DNA from: Leucobacter sp042726155
GTDB lineage: Bacteria > Actinomycetota > Actinomycetes > Actinomycetales > Microbacteriaceae
Assembly: GCF_042726155.1 (NCBI RefSeq)
Contig: NZ_JBHXHV010000001.1
Coordinates: 1,178,001 to 1,242,000, forward strand
Direction of reading: 5' to 3'
DNA length: 64,000 nt
Positions 1 to 7,969 of the stretch are shown in pieces (position 1 is the stretch's first letter; each line of letters starts with the position of its first letter). Under the pieces are notes generated by a model. The model was not told the DNA's origin. It saw nothing but the letters and a program-made list of their open reading frames with translations, and did no database searches. Made by a program: the position numbers and the translations under genes.

Positions 1-309
1 CCCGACATGCTCGAGGGTGGCGAGGCCTGGATCGCGGACTACGAGAAGGTCTCGGACGGAGCAGCTCCCGGTCCGTACTCGATCCAGAGCTACGAAGCGG
101 TCAAGACCATCGCCGAGGCATTTACTGAAGCAGGCGGCACCGACTACGACGCCGTGGTCAAGGCACTCAAGGGCCTCGATGGCTTCCCGCTGCTCACCGG
201 CGACCTGACGTTCGCCGATGACGGGTCGCGTGAGGGTGGCGGCTTCGTCATCGTCGAACCCACCGGTGACGACGGCGCGTTCGTGCTGAAGGACGCACTG
301 GAGGACTAA
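1..309 (+). CDS. livK: Branched-chain amino-acid ABC transporter substrate-binding protein, C-terminal part
   Basis: The reading frame is open from the left edge of the window, so the N-terminus, including any signal peptide, is missing; about 102 residues are visible. The sequence resembles the C-terminal lobe of LivK/LivJ-type periplasmic binding proteins, with a helix like SYEAVKTIAEAFTEAGGTD, then DGFPLLTGDLTFADDG and a closing VIVEP strand. Such proteins capture a branched-chain or other hydrophobic amino acid outside the membrane and pass it to LivHM. It is followed by livHMGF in the order expected for the family, separated by a strong hairpin. The actual ligand cannot be told from this fragment; proline or hydroxyproline is an attractive guess given the neighbouring genes. 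Confidence 0.85.
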   Translation, partial: PDMLEGGEAWIADYEKVSDGAAPGPYSIQSYEAVKTIAEAFTEAGGTDYDAVVKALKGLDGFPLLTGDLTFADDGSREGGGFVIVEPTGDDGAFVLKDALED

Positions 310-317
310 CCCTGAGT

Positions 318-350
318 AGCTGGGCGGGCGGGAATCCCGCCCGCCCAGCT
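318..350 (+). terminator. Perfect hairpin between livK and livH (attenuator or mRNA-stabilising stem)
   Basis: Positions 318-333 and 335-350 are perfect reverse complements (16 bp each side of one central base; in RNA a 3-5 base loop would open). The stem is very GC-rich. No run of T follows, so it is not a canonical intrinsic terminator. This place, just after the binding-protein gene and before the permease gene, is where ABC transporter operons often carry a stem that blocks 3' decay or partly terminates, so that the binding protein is made in excess. That role is inferred. Confidence 0.8.
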
Positions 351-383
351 GATCCCGCATTCGTTCCCCCAGGGAAGGCACTC

Positions 384-1277
384 ATGTTCCAACTCATTTG
401 GAACGGGCTCTTCGTCGGCTCGTTCTACGCGCTAGTCGCGCTCGGCTACAGCATGGTCTACGGCATCATCAAGCTACTGAACTTCGCGCACGGCGACCTC
501 TACATGCTGGGGTCGTTTCTCGCATTCGTCGTACTCGGCGGCTTTACGGGCCTGTTTGGGCTCGGTTCGATCCCGATCCTGCTGCTCGTGCTGCTCATCA
601 CCATGCTGCTCACGGGCGGCATCGGAGTGCTCATTGAGCGCATCGCGTACCGCCCGCTCCGCTCGAGTCCCAGGCTCGCAGCGCTCATCACCGCGGTCGG
701 AGTCTCATTCACGCTGGAGTACACCGTGCGCCAGATCTTCGGCGCGAGTCCGCTCGTCTTCCCGATTCGGTTGCAGGGGGAACCGGTCGAGGTGTTGGGG
801 GCGCGGATCACGATGCCGCAGCTGATACTCATGCTGGTTGCGGCGGTACTCATGTTCTTGCTGCAGCGATACGTCATGCACTCGCGCGAGGGGCGCGCGA
901 TGCGCGCGATCGCGCTCGACCAGAAGGCGTCGCTGCTCATGGGCGTCAACGTGAACCGCGTTATTTCGCGCACGTTCTTCATCGGCTCGGCCCTCGCGGG
1001 CGCCGCCGGTGTGATGGCGGCGGCCTACTACGGCACGATCGACTTCTTGATGGGCTTCGTCATCGGATTGAAGGCGTTTACCGCCGCCGTGATCGGCGGC
1101 ATCGGCAACCTGTACGGCGCCATGCTCGGCGGCGTGGTGCTCGGGATGCTCGAGTCGTTCGGCACACACTTCCTCGGCGGCCAGTGGCGCGACGTGTTCG
1201 CGTTTGGCTTCCTCATTCTGTTCCTGGTCTTTAAACCGACCGGCATACTCGGCGAACGCGTCGTGGAGAGGGTGTGA
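384..1277 (+). CDS. livH: Branched-chain amino-acid ABC transporter permease LivH
   Basis: A 297-residue, very hydrophobic protein, normal length for LivH. It starts with a typical LivH opening (NGLFVGSFYALVALGYSMVYG followed by KLLNFAHGDLYMLG) and carries the EAA-like cytoplasmic segment REGRAMRAIALDQKASLLMG that contacts the ATPases. About eight membrane segments can be read. With LivM it forms the membrane channel for hydrophobic amino acids. The ATG at 384 is preceded by AGGGAAGG. The gene ends in a stop that lies just before the livM start, so the two are translationally coupled. It belongs to a livKHMGF operon. Confidence 0.93.
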   Translation: MFQLIWNGLFVGSFYALVALGYSMVYGIIKLLNFAHGDLYMLGSFLAFVVLGGFTGLFGLGSIPILLLVLLITMLLTGGIGVLIERIAYRPLRSSPRLAALITAVGVSFTLEYTVRQIFGASPLVFPIRLQGEPVEVLGARITMPQLILMLVAAVLMFLLQRYVMHSREGRAMRAIALDQKASLLMGVNVNRVISRTFFIGSALAGAAGVMAAAYYGTIDFLMGFVIGLKAFTAAVIGGIGNLYGAMLGGVVLGMLESFGTHFLGGQWRDVFAFGFLILFLVFKPTGILGERVVERV

Positions 1278-1279
1278 TC

Positions 1280-2500
1280 ATGGCCAAGTCGACCACTCCG
1301 CGCCTGCAGGCGCCGAAACCAACCATCGAACGGCCGCCGGCCATTCGCGGGCTGCTCGCCCCCGATCGATTCATGAAGCTGCTCGGCCTCGTGCTCTTCA
1401 TCGTCGCGGCGGTGCTGCCGTTCGTGACAGCAACGCCGTACATCATCTCCATCTTGACGTCGGCATTCATCTACATCGTGCTTGCGATGGGTCTGAACGT
1501 CGTGGTCGGTTACGCTGGCCTGCTCGATCTCGGATACATCGCGTTCATGGCGGTGGGGGCATATACGAGCGGGATCCTGACCACTCAGTTCGGGCTCTCA
1601 ATGCTCGAGACCCTGCCCTTCGTGGTGATCGCGTGCATCGTCGCCGGTGTCATTATCGGTGGCCCGACACTTCGCCTGCGCAGCGACTATCTCGCGATCG
1701 TGACCCTTGGGTTCGGCGAGATCATTCGTATCACCGCGAACAACTTGAAGATCACGGGCGGTCCGAGCGGCATCCACGGCATTCCGACCTGGTCGTTCTT
1801 CGGCTGGTCGTTCGCGGATGGTCTCGACGTATTCGGGATCCACTTCAATGCGAAGATTCTATTCTACTATTTCGTGCTCTTCATCGGCATCGGCGTCGCC
1901 GTTGTCGCTGTCTCTCGCCTCGGCCGCGGCAAACTTGGCCGAGCGTGGAAGTCGGTGCGTGACGACGAGGACGTCAGCGAAGCGATGGGCATCAACGGCT
2001 ACGCGACGAAATTGCTCGCGTACATCATCGGTGCTGTGTGGGGTGGGTTCGCAGGCACGCTGATGGCTGGACACCTGACGGCCATCGCGCCGAACAGCTT
2101 CGAGTTTCTCTACTCGGCACTCGTGCTCATGGCGGTGGTGCTCGGTGGAATGGGATCCACGCCCGGTGTCATTATTGGCGCGCTGTTCGTCTCCCTTGCC
2201 CCCGAGTTCTTGCGCGAATTTAGCGAGTGGCGCTTTCTACTCTTCGGCGTGCTGCTCGTCGTTGCCATGATCTTCCGTCCGCGCGGTATCTGGCCGGCGA
2301 ACGCCGTGCTGCCGTTCCTGAAAAAGCGGCAGATTCCAGAGGTGCCAGCGACGGAAGTCGTTGGAGTGATCGGCACGGTGGACGATACGGCCGTGAGTGA
2401 TCGGGCGTTCGGAGAGGCCGCAGTGGGTGATGCGCCTGCCGGTGGTACCGCCTCCGACAGCACCGCGACGACACCGAATGAAGAGGAGGGGAAGCGATGA
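1280..2500 (+). CDS. livM: Branched-chain amino-acid ABC transporter permease LivM
   Basis: A 406-residue membrane protein, second channel subunit of the Liv transporter. After a hydrophilic N-terminus of about 40 residues come the family segments VVGYAGLLDLGYIAFMAVGA and LRSDYLAIVTLGFGEIIRI, then the cytoplasmic loop GRAWKSVRDDEDVSEAMGIN. The C-terminal 60 residues are polar and low in complexity (ending in a Glu/Lys-rich tail), longer than in many LivM proteins. A GTG at 1274 is an alternative start that would overlap the livH stop, but the ATG at 1280 sits 7 bases after GGAGAGGG and is preferred. It overlaps livG by four bases. Confidence 0.9.
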   Translation: MAKSTTPRLQAPKPTIERPPAIRGLLAPDRFMKLLGLVLFIVAAVLPFVTATPYIISILTSAFIYIVLAMGLNVVVGYAGLLDLGYIAFMAVGAYTSGILTTQFGLSMLETLPFVVIACIVAGVIIGGPTLRLRSDYLAIVTLGFGEIIRITANNLKITGGPSGIHGIPTWSFFGWSFADGLDVFGIHFNAKILFYYFVLFIGIGVAVVAVSRLGRGKLGRAWKSVRDDEDVSEAMGINGYATKLLAYIIGAVWGGFAGTLMAGHLTAIAPNSFEFLYSALVLMAVVLGGMGSTPGVIIGALFVSLAPEFLREFSEWRFLLFGVLLVVAMIFRPRGIWPANAVLPFLKKRQIPEVPATEVVGVIGTVDDTAVSDRAFGEAAVGDAPAGGTASDSTATTPNEEEGKR

Positions 2501-3315
2501 CCGACACGACACTGGCTGCCGGGCAACCGGCAGGCGCCACCGCCGCGCCGCGAGCGCTACTCGAGGTTCGCGATCTCGCAGTTTCGTTCGGCGGTATCAA
2601 GGCCGTCGATGGACTCTCGTTTTCGGTGAACGAGGGCGAGATCATCTCGGTTATCGGACCAAACGGCGCGGGCAAGACGAGCGCGTTCAACTGCATCTCG
2701 GGCTTTTACCGGCCGGGGCGCGGCAGCGTGGTCTTCGACGGACAGTCGATCATTCGACGCAAGCCGTCGGACATCACACGTCGGGGCATGGCGCGCACGT
2801 TCCAGAACGTGCGGCTCTTCGGGGAAATGAGCGTGCTCGACAACGTGAAAACCGCGATGCACGCGAATCTGCAACAGAACGTGTTCGACGCGATGCTGCA
2901 CACGCCGCGCTTCAAGCGCAGCGAAGCGCAGTGCGCCGAGGATGCTCGGGGCTGGCTCGACTTTGTGGGTTTCCGCGCCGACGATGAGCTGCTCGTGACG
3001 CAGCTGCCCTACGGTGAGCAACGGCGAGTCGAGATAGCGCGAGCGCTCGCGACGCAACCGAAGCTGTTGCTGCTCGACGAGCCGGGGGCTGGCCTGAATC
3101 ACAGCGAGAAGATCGAGCTCATGAGCCTGATCCGCAAGATTCGTGATCTGGGTGTCGGCATCGTGCTCATCGAGCACGATATGGGGCTCGTGATGCAGGT
3201 TTCCGAACGCATCGTCGTGCTGAACTACGGCAAGGAAATCGCCGACGGGACTCCGCAGGAGATCAAGCAGGACCCCGCCGTCATCGCCGCATATCTGGGT
3301 GAGGAAGAAGCATGA
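2497..3315 (+). CDS. livG: Branched-chain amino-acid ABC transporter ATP-binding protein LivG
   Basis: A 272-residue ABC ATPase. It has a Walker A motif GPNGAGKTS, the LivG-type signature region LPYGEQRRVEIARAL in place of the standard LSGGQ, Walker B LLLLDEPGAGLN and a switch histidine in VLIEHDM. It hydrolyses ATP in the cytoplasm to drive LivHM, as a heterodimer with LivF. The start ATG overlaps the livM stop (ATGA) and the stop overlaps the livF start in the same manner, so the genes are tightly coupled. The first 20 residues are an Ala/Gly-rich extension before the conserved LLEVRDLAVSFGGIKAVDGL. Confidence 0.94.
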   Translation: MTDTTLAAGQPAGATAAPRALLEVRDLAVSFGGIKAVDGLSFSVNEGEIISVIGPNGAGKTSAFNCISGFYRPGRGSVVFDGQSIIRRKPSDITRRGMARTFQNVRLFGEMSVLDNVKTAMHANLQQNVFDAMLHTPRFKRSEAQCAEDARGWLDFVGFRADDELLVTQLPYGEQRRVEIARALATQPKLLLLDEPGAGLNHSEKIELMSLIRKIRDLGVGIVLIEHDMGLVMQVSERIVVLNYGKEIADGTPQEIKQDPAVIAAYLGEEEA

Positions 3316-4022
3316 GCGACCTGGTACTCAACAACATCGACCTCTACTACAACCGCGTGCATGCGCTGCGCGAGATGAGTCTGACCGTGCACGAGGGAGA
3401 GATCGTCTCGCTGCTCGGTAACAACGGCGCTGGCAAGACCTCGACGCTGTCGCTCATCTCGGGGCTCGTGCGCGCGAAAAGCGGCACGGCGACGTGGGGT
3501 GATCGCGACCTCTCGCGGATGCAGCCGTGGGACGCGGTCGGAGCGGGGCTACTGCACATTCCCGAGGGCCGGCGCATTTTCTCGACGATGACGGTGCACG
3601 AGAATCTGTTGCTCGGCGGGTATCTCGTGAAGGATCAGAAACTCATTGCGCGCCGCGCCGACGAAGCGTACGAGCTGATGCCTCGACTCGCCGAGCGGCG
3701 CACGCAGCAGGGTGGCACGCTCTCCGGGGGTGAGCAGCAGATGCTGGCACTCGGGCGAGCGCTCGTCGGCGGCCCGAAGCTGCTGCTGCTCGATGAGCCC
3801 TCGATGGGGCTCGCCCCGCTGATCGCGAAGCAGGTGATGGAGATCGTGCAGCAGGTGAATGCGCAGGGCACCACCGTGCTGCTGGTCGAGCAAAATGCGC
3901 GCGCCGCGCTCAAGATCGCGCACCGCGCGTACGTGCTCGAATCAGGGCGCGTCACGATGCAGGGCTCGGCCGCCGAACTGGCCGCTGATCCACGCGTGAT
4001 TGAGGCGTACCTGGGGGCGTAG
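3312..4022 (+). CDS. livF: Branched-chain amino-acid ABC transporter ATP-binding protein LivF
   Basis: A 236-residue ABC ATPase of standard LivF length. Motifs seen are Walker A GNNGAGKTS, signature LSGGEQQMLALGRAL, Walker B LLLLDEPSMGLAP and the H-loop region LLVEQN with the LivF-typical asparagine. It pairs with LivG to energise the LivHM channel. The ATG overlaps the livG stop by four bases. It is the last gene of the operon; the 96 bases after it, before the convergent EamA gene, hold no clear terminator that I can see. Confidence 0.94.
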   Translation: MSDLVLNNIDLYYNRVHALREMSLTVHEGEIVSLLGNNGAGKTSTLSLISGLVRAKSGTATWGDRDLSRMQPWDAVGAGLLHIPEGRRIFSTMTVHENLLLGGYLVKDQKLIARRADEAYELMPRLAERRTQQGGTLSGGEQQMLALGRALVGGPKLLLLDEPSMGLAPLIAKQVMEIVQQVNAQGTTVLLVEQNARAALKIAHRAYVLESGRVTMQGSAAELAADPRVIEAYLGA

Positions 4023-4118
4023 TCGAGGCGGTGCTCACGGTGTGACAGTTTGAGTTCGGTGGGCGCGGTGGGTGTTGAGTCTGGTTTGTTCAGCTGAGTT
4101 CGGTTGGTTCAGCCGGAC

Positions 4119-5045
4119 TCAGCGCCCGCCGCTCTCTGCGTGCCCGCCGCGTATGCCGCGTGCTGACGCGGCCGCGCTGCTCAGCACAATAAGAGCGACA
4201 CCGCCCCACTCGTGCAGTGTCAGTTGCTGTCCCAGCAGCAACCATCCGACCAGTGCGGCACACACGGGGCTCAGGCTCGTGAGCACACCGTAGAGCGGGG
4301 CTGGAACGCGCCGCAGCGCGAGCAGGTCGACCGCGTAGGGGAGCGCCGATGCGAGTACCCCGCACGCGACGGCGAGCACGAGCACGCGCGGCGTGAGCGG
4401 GTGAGCGGCGAACCATGCGATGGCGATAGGGAGCCACAGCAGGCTCGCGAGACCGCTGGCAGCCGCGGCACCCTCGATGCCGGGGAGCACGCGCCCGAGC
4501 CTTCGGTTGAGCAGGATGTACATGGCCCACGCGCAGGCTGCGACGAGCCCGAACGCGATGCCGAGCACGTCGGTCGTGGGCCCTGGATGCGTCAGGAGCA
4601 CGACGCCAGCACCGGCGCCCAGTGCGCAGACGACGTCGGGGGCTCGGCGCGATCCGAGGAGCGCAACGGTGAGTGGGCCGAGAAATTCGAGTGTGACCGC
4701 GAGGCCGAGGCCCACGCGTTCGATTGAGCTGTACAGCGCCAGATTCATCACCGAGAACACGATGGCGAGCCCGATCACGGGCAGCCACTCGGCTCGGCGG
4801 TACCGCGTGATGCGCGGCCGGGCAACGGGAATGAGCAGCGCTGCAGTGACGAGCTGGCGAATGGCGACCACGCCTGTCGGACCGATCGCCGGGAACGCGA
4901 GAGCGCCGAGTGCAGCACCGAACTGGTTCGAGACGGCGCCCGTCAGCACGAGGGCTGCGCCCGCTGCTCGGCTCCGTCGATGCTCAACGGGCGCCGGATC
5001 ACCCGCGGCTTCTGCGGCTGCCGATATCTGCGAGTCTGTGGTCAC
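4119..5045 (-). CDS. EamA/RhtA-family small-molecule exporter
   Basis: A 308-residue protein with about ten hydrophobic segments in two halves, the layout of EamA (DMT superfamily) transporters. The first half contains NQFGAALGALAFPAIGPTGV and VVAIRQLV and the second YGVLTSLSPVCAALVGWLLL, which resemble RhtA-type threonine/homoserine exporters. It probably moves an amino acid or metabolite out of the cell; the substrate is unknown. The open frame extends to an ATG at 5102, but this would leave only 11 bases to the divergent LysR gene. The GTG at 5045 leaves room for a promoter and removes a non-hydrophobic extension, so I prefer it with moderate confidence. It pairs with the LysR gene. Confidence 0.8.
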   Translation of the reverse strand: MTTDSQISAAAEAAGDPAPVEHRRSRAAGAALVLTGAVSNQFGAALGALAFPAIGPTGVVAIRQLVTAALLIPVARPRITRYRRAEWLPVIGLAIVFSVMNLALYSSIERVGLGLAVTLEFLGPLTVALLGSRRAPDVVCALGAGAGVVLLTHPGPTTDVLGIAFGLVAACAWAMYILLNRRLGRVLPGIEGAAAASGLASLLWLPIAIAWFAAHPLTPRVLVLAVACGVLASALPYAVDLLALRRVPAPLYGVLTSLSPVCAALVGWLLLGQQLTLHEWGGVALIVLSSAAASARGIRGGHAESGGR

Positions 5046-5113
5046 GTGCTCACCGTATCTGCTCGTCGGCACCAATGCTCGTGCAGAAAAGCGCGATGCC
5101 ATACGATGTGGTT

Positions 5114-5968
5114 ATGGAGTGGTCGCTGCGGGAGGTTCGCGTCTTTGTCATTGCTGCCGATGCGGGTTCGTTCACGGACGCCGCTGCTCGACTGTTTATT
5201 TCGCAGGCCGCCGTATCGCGCACGATTGCGAATCTTGAGCGCGGGCTCGGCGTGCAGCTGCTGCGCCGCATTCCGACGGGGTGCGTGCCGACGGTGGCGG
5301 GCCAGCAGCTCCTCCCGGCTGCGCGTCGCATGATTGCTGAGGCCGACCGATTCACCGAGTTCGCGCGGTCGCGCCGACCGGTGCTGCGGCTTGGCTACGC
5401 GTGGGCGGCGCTCGGAGTGCACACGGCGAGGCTGCAGCGGGAGTGGGCCCGCGCCTTCCCCGAGATCGATCTCGAACTGCTGCGGCTCGCAGAACTCGAC
5501 GAGGGGCTCGCGAGCGGGGAGTGCGACGCGGTCATTTCGCGGCGCTCACTCGACGTACGTCGATTCACGACGACGGTGATCGGCCGCGAAGAGCGACGAG
5601 TCGCGATCGCCGCAGATGACGAGGAATGGGGGAGGCGTCGCGCCCTCAAGCTTGACGAGATCGCTTCCCGAGTTGTTGCGATCGATGAGCGCTACGGCAC
5701 CACTGACGCTGGGCTGTTCGACGGCCACGGGACGCCCGCGCTGGCACCCACCCGCAACGTGGATGAGTGGCTCGATCTGATCGCTGCGGGCCGCGCGGTC
5801 GGCATCACCGCAGATGCGACGTCGCACCACCATCAGCGAGACGGCGTGCGCTTCCTGCGCATCGCAGATGCCGTCGGCGTGTCAGTGTTGATCGGATGGC
5901 GGCAGGGCGACCCGCCCGCCGGGCTCGACCACCTAATAGACCTAGCCCGCCGCCTCTACGCCCCCTGA
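5114..5968 (+). CDS. LysR-family transcriptional regulator
   Basis: A 284-residue protein. Residues 1-60 form a LysR-type winged helix-turn-helix (LREVRVFVIAADAGSFTDAA followed by LFISQAAVSRTIANLERGLG), and the rest is an effector-binding domain. The ATG at 5114 gives the normal N-terminus of the family, where the HTH begins within the first few residues; the longer upstream frame is not supported. It is divergent from the EamA exporter with about 68 bases between starts, the classical arrangement for a LysR protein controlling its neighbour. The inducer is unknown. A long inverted repeat follows the stop codon. Confidence 0.85.
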   Translation: MEWSLREVRVFVIAADAGSFTDAAARLFISQAAVSRTIANLERGLGVQLLRRIPTGCVPTVAGQQLLPAARRMIAEADRFTEFARSRRPVLRLGYAWAALGVHTARLQREWARAFPEIDLELLRLAELDEGLASGECDAVISRRSLDVRRFTTTVIGREERRVAIAADDEEWGRRRALKLDEIASRVVAIDERYGTTDAGLFDGHGTPALAPTRNVDEWLDLIAAGRAVGITADATSHHHQRDGVRFLRIADAVGVSVLIGWRQGDPPAGLDHLIDLARRLYAP

Positions 5969-5984
5969 GTGCCCCGTCGACGCC

Positions 5985-6046
5985 CGTCGAGCGCACACAA
6001 ATGGTCGTTATTGGCGGCGATTAAGACCATTTGCGTGCTCTCGACG
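5985..6046. repeat. Long inverted repeat between convergent genes
   Basis: Arms 5985-6006 and 6025-6046 are 22 bases long and pair with two mismatches (core CACAAATGGTC type), around an 18-base loop. It sits between the convergent LysR gene and the FAD oxidoreductase gene, and its right arm forms the last codons of the oxidoreductase; the TAA stop falls in the loop. It may act as a two-way terminator although neither side has a T run next to the stem. Its arms are richer in A/T than the surroundings. Confidence 0.75.
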
Positions 6047-7622
6047 TCCCGCGAGGGGCAGGGGCAGGAGCAGGGGCAGGGGCAGGGGCAGGGGTGGGAT
6101 CGGGGGCGAGGTCTAGGAGGGCTGCTAGGGGGATGGGTTGGGCGATCGGGCGTTTCGTTGACTGGTCGAGCGACGACTTTGTGTCCTCCCTGGTCTCCCC
6201 GGAGGCGATACAGCTCACCGCGTAGCCGCACACCCGGCCCTGACACCAGCCCATTCCCGCGCGGGTGACACCTTTTTGCGTGCGGGAATCCTCGCCAGCG
6301 AGTTGTTCGCGCGCGTGCGCTAGCGCGCCGTAGCGCACCTCCTCGCAGCGACAGACAACGGTGTCGTCGTGCAGGCGATGCTCCCAGCCTGCTGGCACGG
6401 GGTGGGCGAGGTGCATGGCTTCCGCGAACGCGCGCTGACGGGCCATCGCCCGTCGCTCGGCCGGGGATGCCGGCGAGATAGAAGCGCCAGACACCCCGGC
6501 CGCCTCACTCGCCGCAACCCGCCCCGCGACGCCGCCCTCCAGTACCGCGAGCGCGGCGCCGCCAACGCCGGTCAGTTCACCAGCGAGAAGGAGACCCGGG
6601 ACGCTGGATCGCTGATCCTCGTCGACCACAGCGGTCAGTGAGCCGTCAACGTCTACCCTCGTCTCGACCCCCAATTGCACTGGCAGTTCGAGCTGCGGCG
6701 TGAAGCCCCAGCCCAGTCCGACCGCGTCGATGCCCTCGATGATGCGCTGGCTGCCGGGCCGAAGCGAACCGTCACGCGCGACGCGCGCGATGCGCACCGC
6801 CTCGACGCCGCCGTCGCCGAGAATCTCGGTGATGATGGTGCGCGGGCGGTAGGGAATGCGGTTGCGCAGGAACGTCGCTACGTACTCCGCGCCCTCGACT
6901 CCCTTCGCCGGGACTCCGAGCGCGCGATGTGCGCGGGGTAGCCACCCGGCGAGCGATGACGATTCGAGCACGGCGGCAACCGAACCTCCGGAGTGCACGA
7001 TGTTCGACGCGACAGGCAGCAAAAACGGTCCGGTTCCGGCGATGATGAAGCGCGATCCGGGAAGCGAGCCGTTCTGCTTCGCAAACGCCTGAATGCCGCC
7101 GGCCGCCATCACGCCTGGGAGCTGCCAGCCGGGCACAGGAATCTGGCGATCGTAGCCGCCCGTCGCGAGCACAAGCGTGCGCGCGTGCACCGTCGGTACG
7201 GGGCTTGTGCCGGGGCCATAGGCGGGCGCGAGCCGAAGCGTGAAGCCTGTGCTGACGCTGGTGGCGGATCCGGACCCAGAGCCTGCGGCGACAGTGGCAT
7301 TGGGAAGGGCCTGCGGTGCTCGACGATGCACCATCCAGACGCTCGTGGCGGGGAGGTGCCGGATCGTGCCAGACGCAATACCCGCGTCAAAGCGTTGGCG
7401 CAGCGCGAGGTACTCGTGCCAGCCGTGGTGCAGGGCGCCGTCATCGGGGCCCGATGTTTCGCTGCGGTGACGCCAGTACTGGCCACCCGGCTGCTCGGCG
7501 CTGTCGATCACGAGCACCGAAGCGCCAGCCTCCGCGGCCGATGCCGCCGCCGCGAGCCCGGCGGGACCGGCGCCAACGATCGCTACGTCAGTGGTGACCG
7601 CGCTGTTGCCCGTCTCTCTCAC
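6021..7622 (-). CDS. FAD/NAD(P)-dependent oxidoreductase, large subunit of a hydroxyproline/opine-type dehydrogenase
   Basis: A 533-residue protein with an FAD-binding motif near the N-terminus (VAIVGAGPAGLAAAASAAEA), a second dinucleotide region around residues 150-200, and a C-terminal BFD-like 2Fe-2S domain with four cysteines (VVCRCEEV and GMGWCQGRVCG). This layout matches the alpha subunit of heteromeric D-hydroxyproline dehydrogenase, octopine/nopaline oxidase and HcnB. With the next two genes it should oxidise an imino acid such as cis-4-hydroxy-D-proline and pass electrons on. It is the last gene of the operon. The start GTG overlaps the upstream stop (GTGA). Odd features are a Pro-Ala repeat tail and a Gly/Ser-rich insert around residue 115. 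Confidence 0.85.
   Translation of the reverse strand: MRETGNSAVTTDVAIVGAGPAGLAAAASAAEAGASVLVIDSAEQPGGQYWRHRSETSGPDDGALHHGWHEYLALRQRFDAGIASGTIRHLPATSVWMVHRRAPQALPNATVAAGSGSGSATSVSTGFTLRLAPAYGPGTSPVPTVHARTLVLATGGYDRQIPVPGWQLPGVMAAGGIQAFAKQNGSLPGSRFIIAGTGPFLLPVASNIVHSGGSVAAVLESSSLAGWLPRAHRALGVPAKGVEGAEYVATFLRNRIPYRPRTIITEILGDGGVEAVRIARVARDGSLRPGSQRIIEGIDAVGLGWGFTPQLELPVQLGVETRVDVDGSLTAVVDEDQRSSVPGLLLAGELTGVGGAALAVLEGGVAGRVAASEAAGVSGASISPASPAERRAMARQRAFAEAMHLAHPVPAGWEHRLHDDTVVCRCEEVRYGALAHAREQLAGEDSRTQKGVTRAGMGWCQGRVCGYAVSCIASGETREDTKSSLDQSTKRPIAQPIPLAALLDLAPDPTPAPAPAPAPAPAPRGTSRARKWS
6055..6107. repeat. Hexanucleotide tandem repeat coding for a Pro-Ala tail
   Basis: Units close to GGGGCA repeat about seven times at the 3' end of the minus-strand oxidoreductase gene and are read as Pro-Ala dipeptides. 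Unit length is a multiple of three, so changes in copy number would not shift the frame. It lies directly beside the long inverted repeat at the gene end. The plus strand has many short G runs and could also fold as a G-quadruplex. Confidence 0.75.
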
Positions 7623-7969
7623 GATTCGTCCTCGGCGGTCTGGCGCGACGGCCCCGCGGCCGAGCGCACGTCCATGCCCGGCTGCAGTGGAATCATGCAG
7701 GCGCGCTGCCCCGATTCGCCGTCAATTTCGACGAGGCAATCGAAACACACGCCGATGCCGCAGAACAGGCCGCGGCGCTCGCCGTCGCGCGTCGTGCGCC
7801 ACGCGTTTCGGCCGTCGCCGATGAGCGCCGCCGCGACGCTCGCGCCAGCGGGCGCAGAGACGGGGGCGCCGTCGAACGTCGCCTCGATCGGGCCGGGCGC
7901 TGCGGCCCGCGCAGCGCTGGCGCCCGCGCCCACCGATCCGGCGCTGCGTGCAGTTTCGTGAGCCGTCAT
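7619..7969 (-). CDS. 2Fe-2S ferredoxin-like subunit of amino-acid dehydrogenase
   Basis: A 116-residue protein with the plant-ferredoxin-like 2Fe-2S pattern LFCGIGVCFDCLVEIDG plus a distal Cys in QRACMIPL, as in HcnA, sarcosine oxidase alpha N-terminus and the gamma subunit of D-hydroxyproline dehydrogenase. It carries electrons between the two flavoproteins encoded on either side. The open frame runs further upstream, but the ATG at 7969 overlaps the stop of the preceding gene (ATGA) and gives the usual length of 100-120 residues. The first 35 residues are an Ala/Gly/Ser-rich extension. It overlaps the downstream FAD gene by four bases, so the three subunits are coupled. Confidence 0.85.
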   Translation of the reverse strand: MTAHETARSAGSVGAGASAARAAAPGPIEATFDGAPVSAPAGASVAAALIGDGRNAWRTTRDGERRGLFCGIGVCFDCLVEIDGESGQRACMIPLQPGMDVRSAAGPSRQTAEDES

